From Trichinella spiralis (taxonomy: Eukaryota; Nematoda; Enoplea; Trichinellida; Trichinellidae), in the NCBI GenBank assembly GCA_000181795.3, contig CM012955.1:7345161-7409160 (forward strand): a DNA stretch of 64,000 nt, written 5' to 3'. The notes beneath the pieces were generated by a model. It saw only the letters and a program-made list of their open reading frames with translations. It had not been told where the DNA came from and did no database searches. Made by a program: the position numbers and the translations under genes. Below are positions 62,821 through 64,000 of the stretch, one piece after another. Each line of letters begins with the position of its first letter. Within the stretch, counting starts at the first letter, position 1.

Positions 62821-64000
62821 TTGATAATGCCCCAATATTATTGCTTATTAGTAAACAACTGCACAATGAACTAGCTAATTAAGTGAATATATGTTGAAAA
62901 ATATTCGACAAAAAGTTCAAACGATCATTTGTGAAACAATTTTCAAAACTGGATCTATCATCATCATCATCAAATTGGATCAACGTATCAAACAACAACA
63001 ACAATAACATTATGGAATAAATTATACAAATTAGTTGGATGAAATATAATTAACTAGTTTTAACAACATGTATAATGAATGTATTCAACTTTTCAAAAAT
63101 TACTACACTACAAAAAAAAAATTTAATAAACTACCATTAGAATACTTACAATTGAATCCCTGAAATGAAGCTGCCAAATATTCCAATCATTGCCAAATAT
63201 TCGGTACGAGAATGATTTTGCAAAAGCCATTCTTGAACAACGTTACTTATGCCGTACATGGTTGCACCGCACAAGCAAAGAATATCACCCAACAGTCGAT
63301 TGGATCCTATAAAAATGCAAAAGTCAATCATAAATCATAATAAAACATTCTTTCAATATTTGAACTGGAAATTTGAAACGACAAATGATAAATGTAAAAT
63401 ATTGTATCACTTTTACCAACTGGAAATGGTAAATTTCGATCGATCATTTTTCTGTTGAATAATTTTGCAAATTTGTCAAATAAGTACATAAATACATGAA
63501 AATTAATTTACCATCATCAAGCTGATGACCAATTTGAATATCACCCCATACTAAGCTGCCAACACCCATCAGGCAAATGGATACGCCCACAATGTGGATG
63601 ATCAAATAGCGAACTTTCAAAAAAAGAAACGAAAGAATCAAAACGACAGGTATGGTAAAGCAGTCTAAAAGCTGAAAATACAGATGCATATTAAATTAAG
63701 AAACAGAAGAAAGGTGGAAAAAATGAAATGGAACTTGCCTGAACGCTCGCCAGACTTGTATAACTGTATGCTTTGACCATCAAAAATGTTGCTTCAACGT
63801 CGATAAAAGCCAAAATGAAATATCTCCAACCTCGACTGCGAAATACTTCAACGAGATTCGCGTCGGACGATTGAAAAGCAAGTATCGAGCCGTATACAAG
63901 AGCGAGAAAAAAATAAGTTGAGAAACTTTGAGCTGAAACAATCAATGAAATGGAAAAAATGTCAAATGGCAAGAAACACCAACAACATCACTAACCTGTA
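61491..64000 (-). CDS. slc35f: SLC35F1/F2-type nucleotide-sugar-transporter-like solute carrier (5' end beyond window)
   Basis: Exons 63996 up to the window edge, 63932-63739, 63671-63512, 63306-63150, 62248-62193, 62116-61962 and 61895-61491 join in phase. The sequence follows SLC35F1/F2 closely: FIDVEATFLMVKAYSYTSLAS, VQLLDCFTIPV, RYLIIHIVGVSICLMGVG, LLGDILCLCGATMYGISN, GIFGSFISGIQ, ENANLGTASWHQYE, LLLVAFAVSMF and NLSTLTADFYAVLVSYFVF. These are polytopic membrane proteins of the drug/metabolite transporter superfamily (ten helices in the family); substrates of F1/F2 are not firmly settled. The cytoplasmic tail (about 100 aa) is long, with basic KEKKK and a Gln-rich stretch. The intron after 63739 begins GC (CAG/GCAAGT), a rare but accepted donor. 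The N-terminal exons lie to the right of this window. Confidence 0.93.
62789..62819. repeat. (CTG)10 microsatellite in an SLC35F intron
   Basis: Ten consecutive CTG units, reading CAG on the gene's strand, inside the 0.9-kb intron 62249-63149. Shorter (ATC)n and (AAC)n runs lie near 62957 and 62990. Confidence 0.9.

Noticed and set aside
1-64000. CRISPR arrays, tRNA, rRNA, spliced-leader RNA and known microRNA seeds
   Set aside because: I looked for box-B-like GGTTCGAATCC, regular spacer-repeat arrays and a few familiar microRNA sequences and saw none. Absence by eye is not proof.

Overview
This is an AT-rich window from an invertebrate nuclear genome. It holds compact multi-exon genes, mostly with short GT-AG introns and TTTCAG- or TTTTAG-like 3' splice sites, separated by long stretches of low-complexity DNA. 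The acceptor style, the intron sizes and a two-RRM protein of the MEC-8 type point to a nematode. A Trunk/PTTH-like cystine-knot ligand is unusual for well-studied nematodes, so a basal (enoplean/dorylaimian) nematode or a close ecdysozoan relative such as a nematomorph is my best guess, not a demonstrated assignment. A run of about 320 N at 17639-17959 shows this is scaffolded draft sequence.

Layout. 1-15 kb: gene-poor. It has one candidate membrane microprotein (1906-2136, minus), a direct-repeat pair (about 2264-2645 and 3392-3768), a GC-richer island with a minus-strand TATA element (about 11.06-12.05 kb) and a 1-kb CTCT/TAACTCA minisatellite (12.47-13.5 kb). 15.1-18.7 kb: a decayed Mutator-like DNA transposon with about 0.5-kb terminal inverted repeats. 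20-28.4 kb: four minus-strand units in a row. These are an unidentified ORF just behind SPO11, SPO11 itself (meiotic double-strand-break transesterase), a TULA/Sts-like histidine-phosphatase-fold protein that has lost both catalytic histidines, and a secreted M14 metallocarboxypeptidase proenzyme. 29.76-30.51 kb: the Trunk-like ligand (plus), divergent from the carboxypeptidase.

30.5-38.6 kb: AT-rich desert. 38.6-43.4 kb: a complete 19-exon SLC4 bicarbonate transporter (plus). 47.47-52.82 kb: a MEC-8/RBPMS-like RNA-binding protein (plus) with a 3.7-kb first intron and two possible C-termini. 52.8-59.3 kb: low-complexity desert. 59.36-60.07 kb: a single-pass membrane protein with an EGF-like ectodomain and a cytoplasmic PPxY motif (plus). 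61.49-64.0 kb: most of an SLC35F1/F2-type transporter (minus), running off the right edge.

Apart from the close spacing behind SPO11, nothing suggests that the genes form one pathway. The exon models were built by hand from frame continuity, splice dinucleotides and remembered family conservation; no database search was run.
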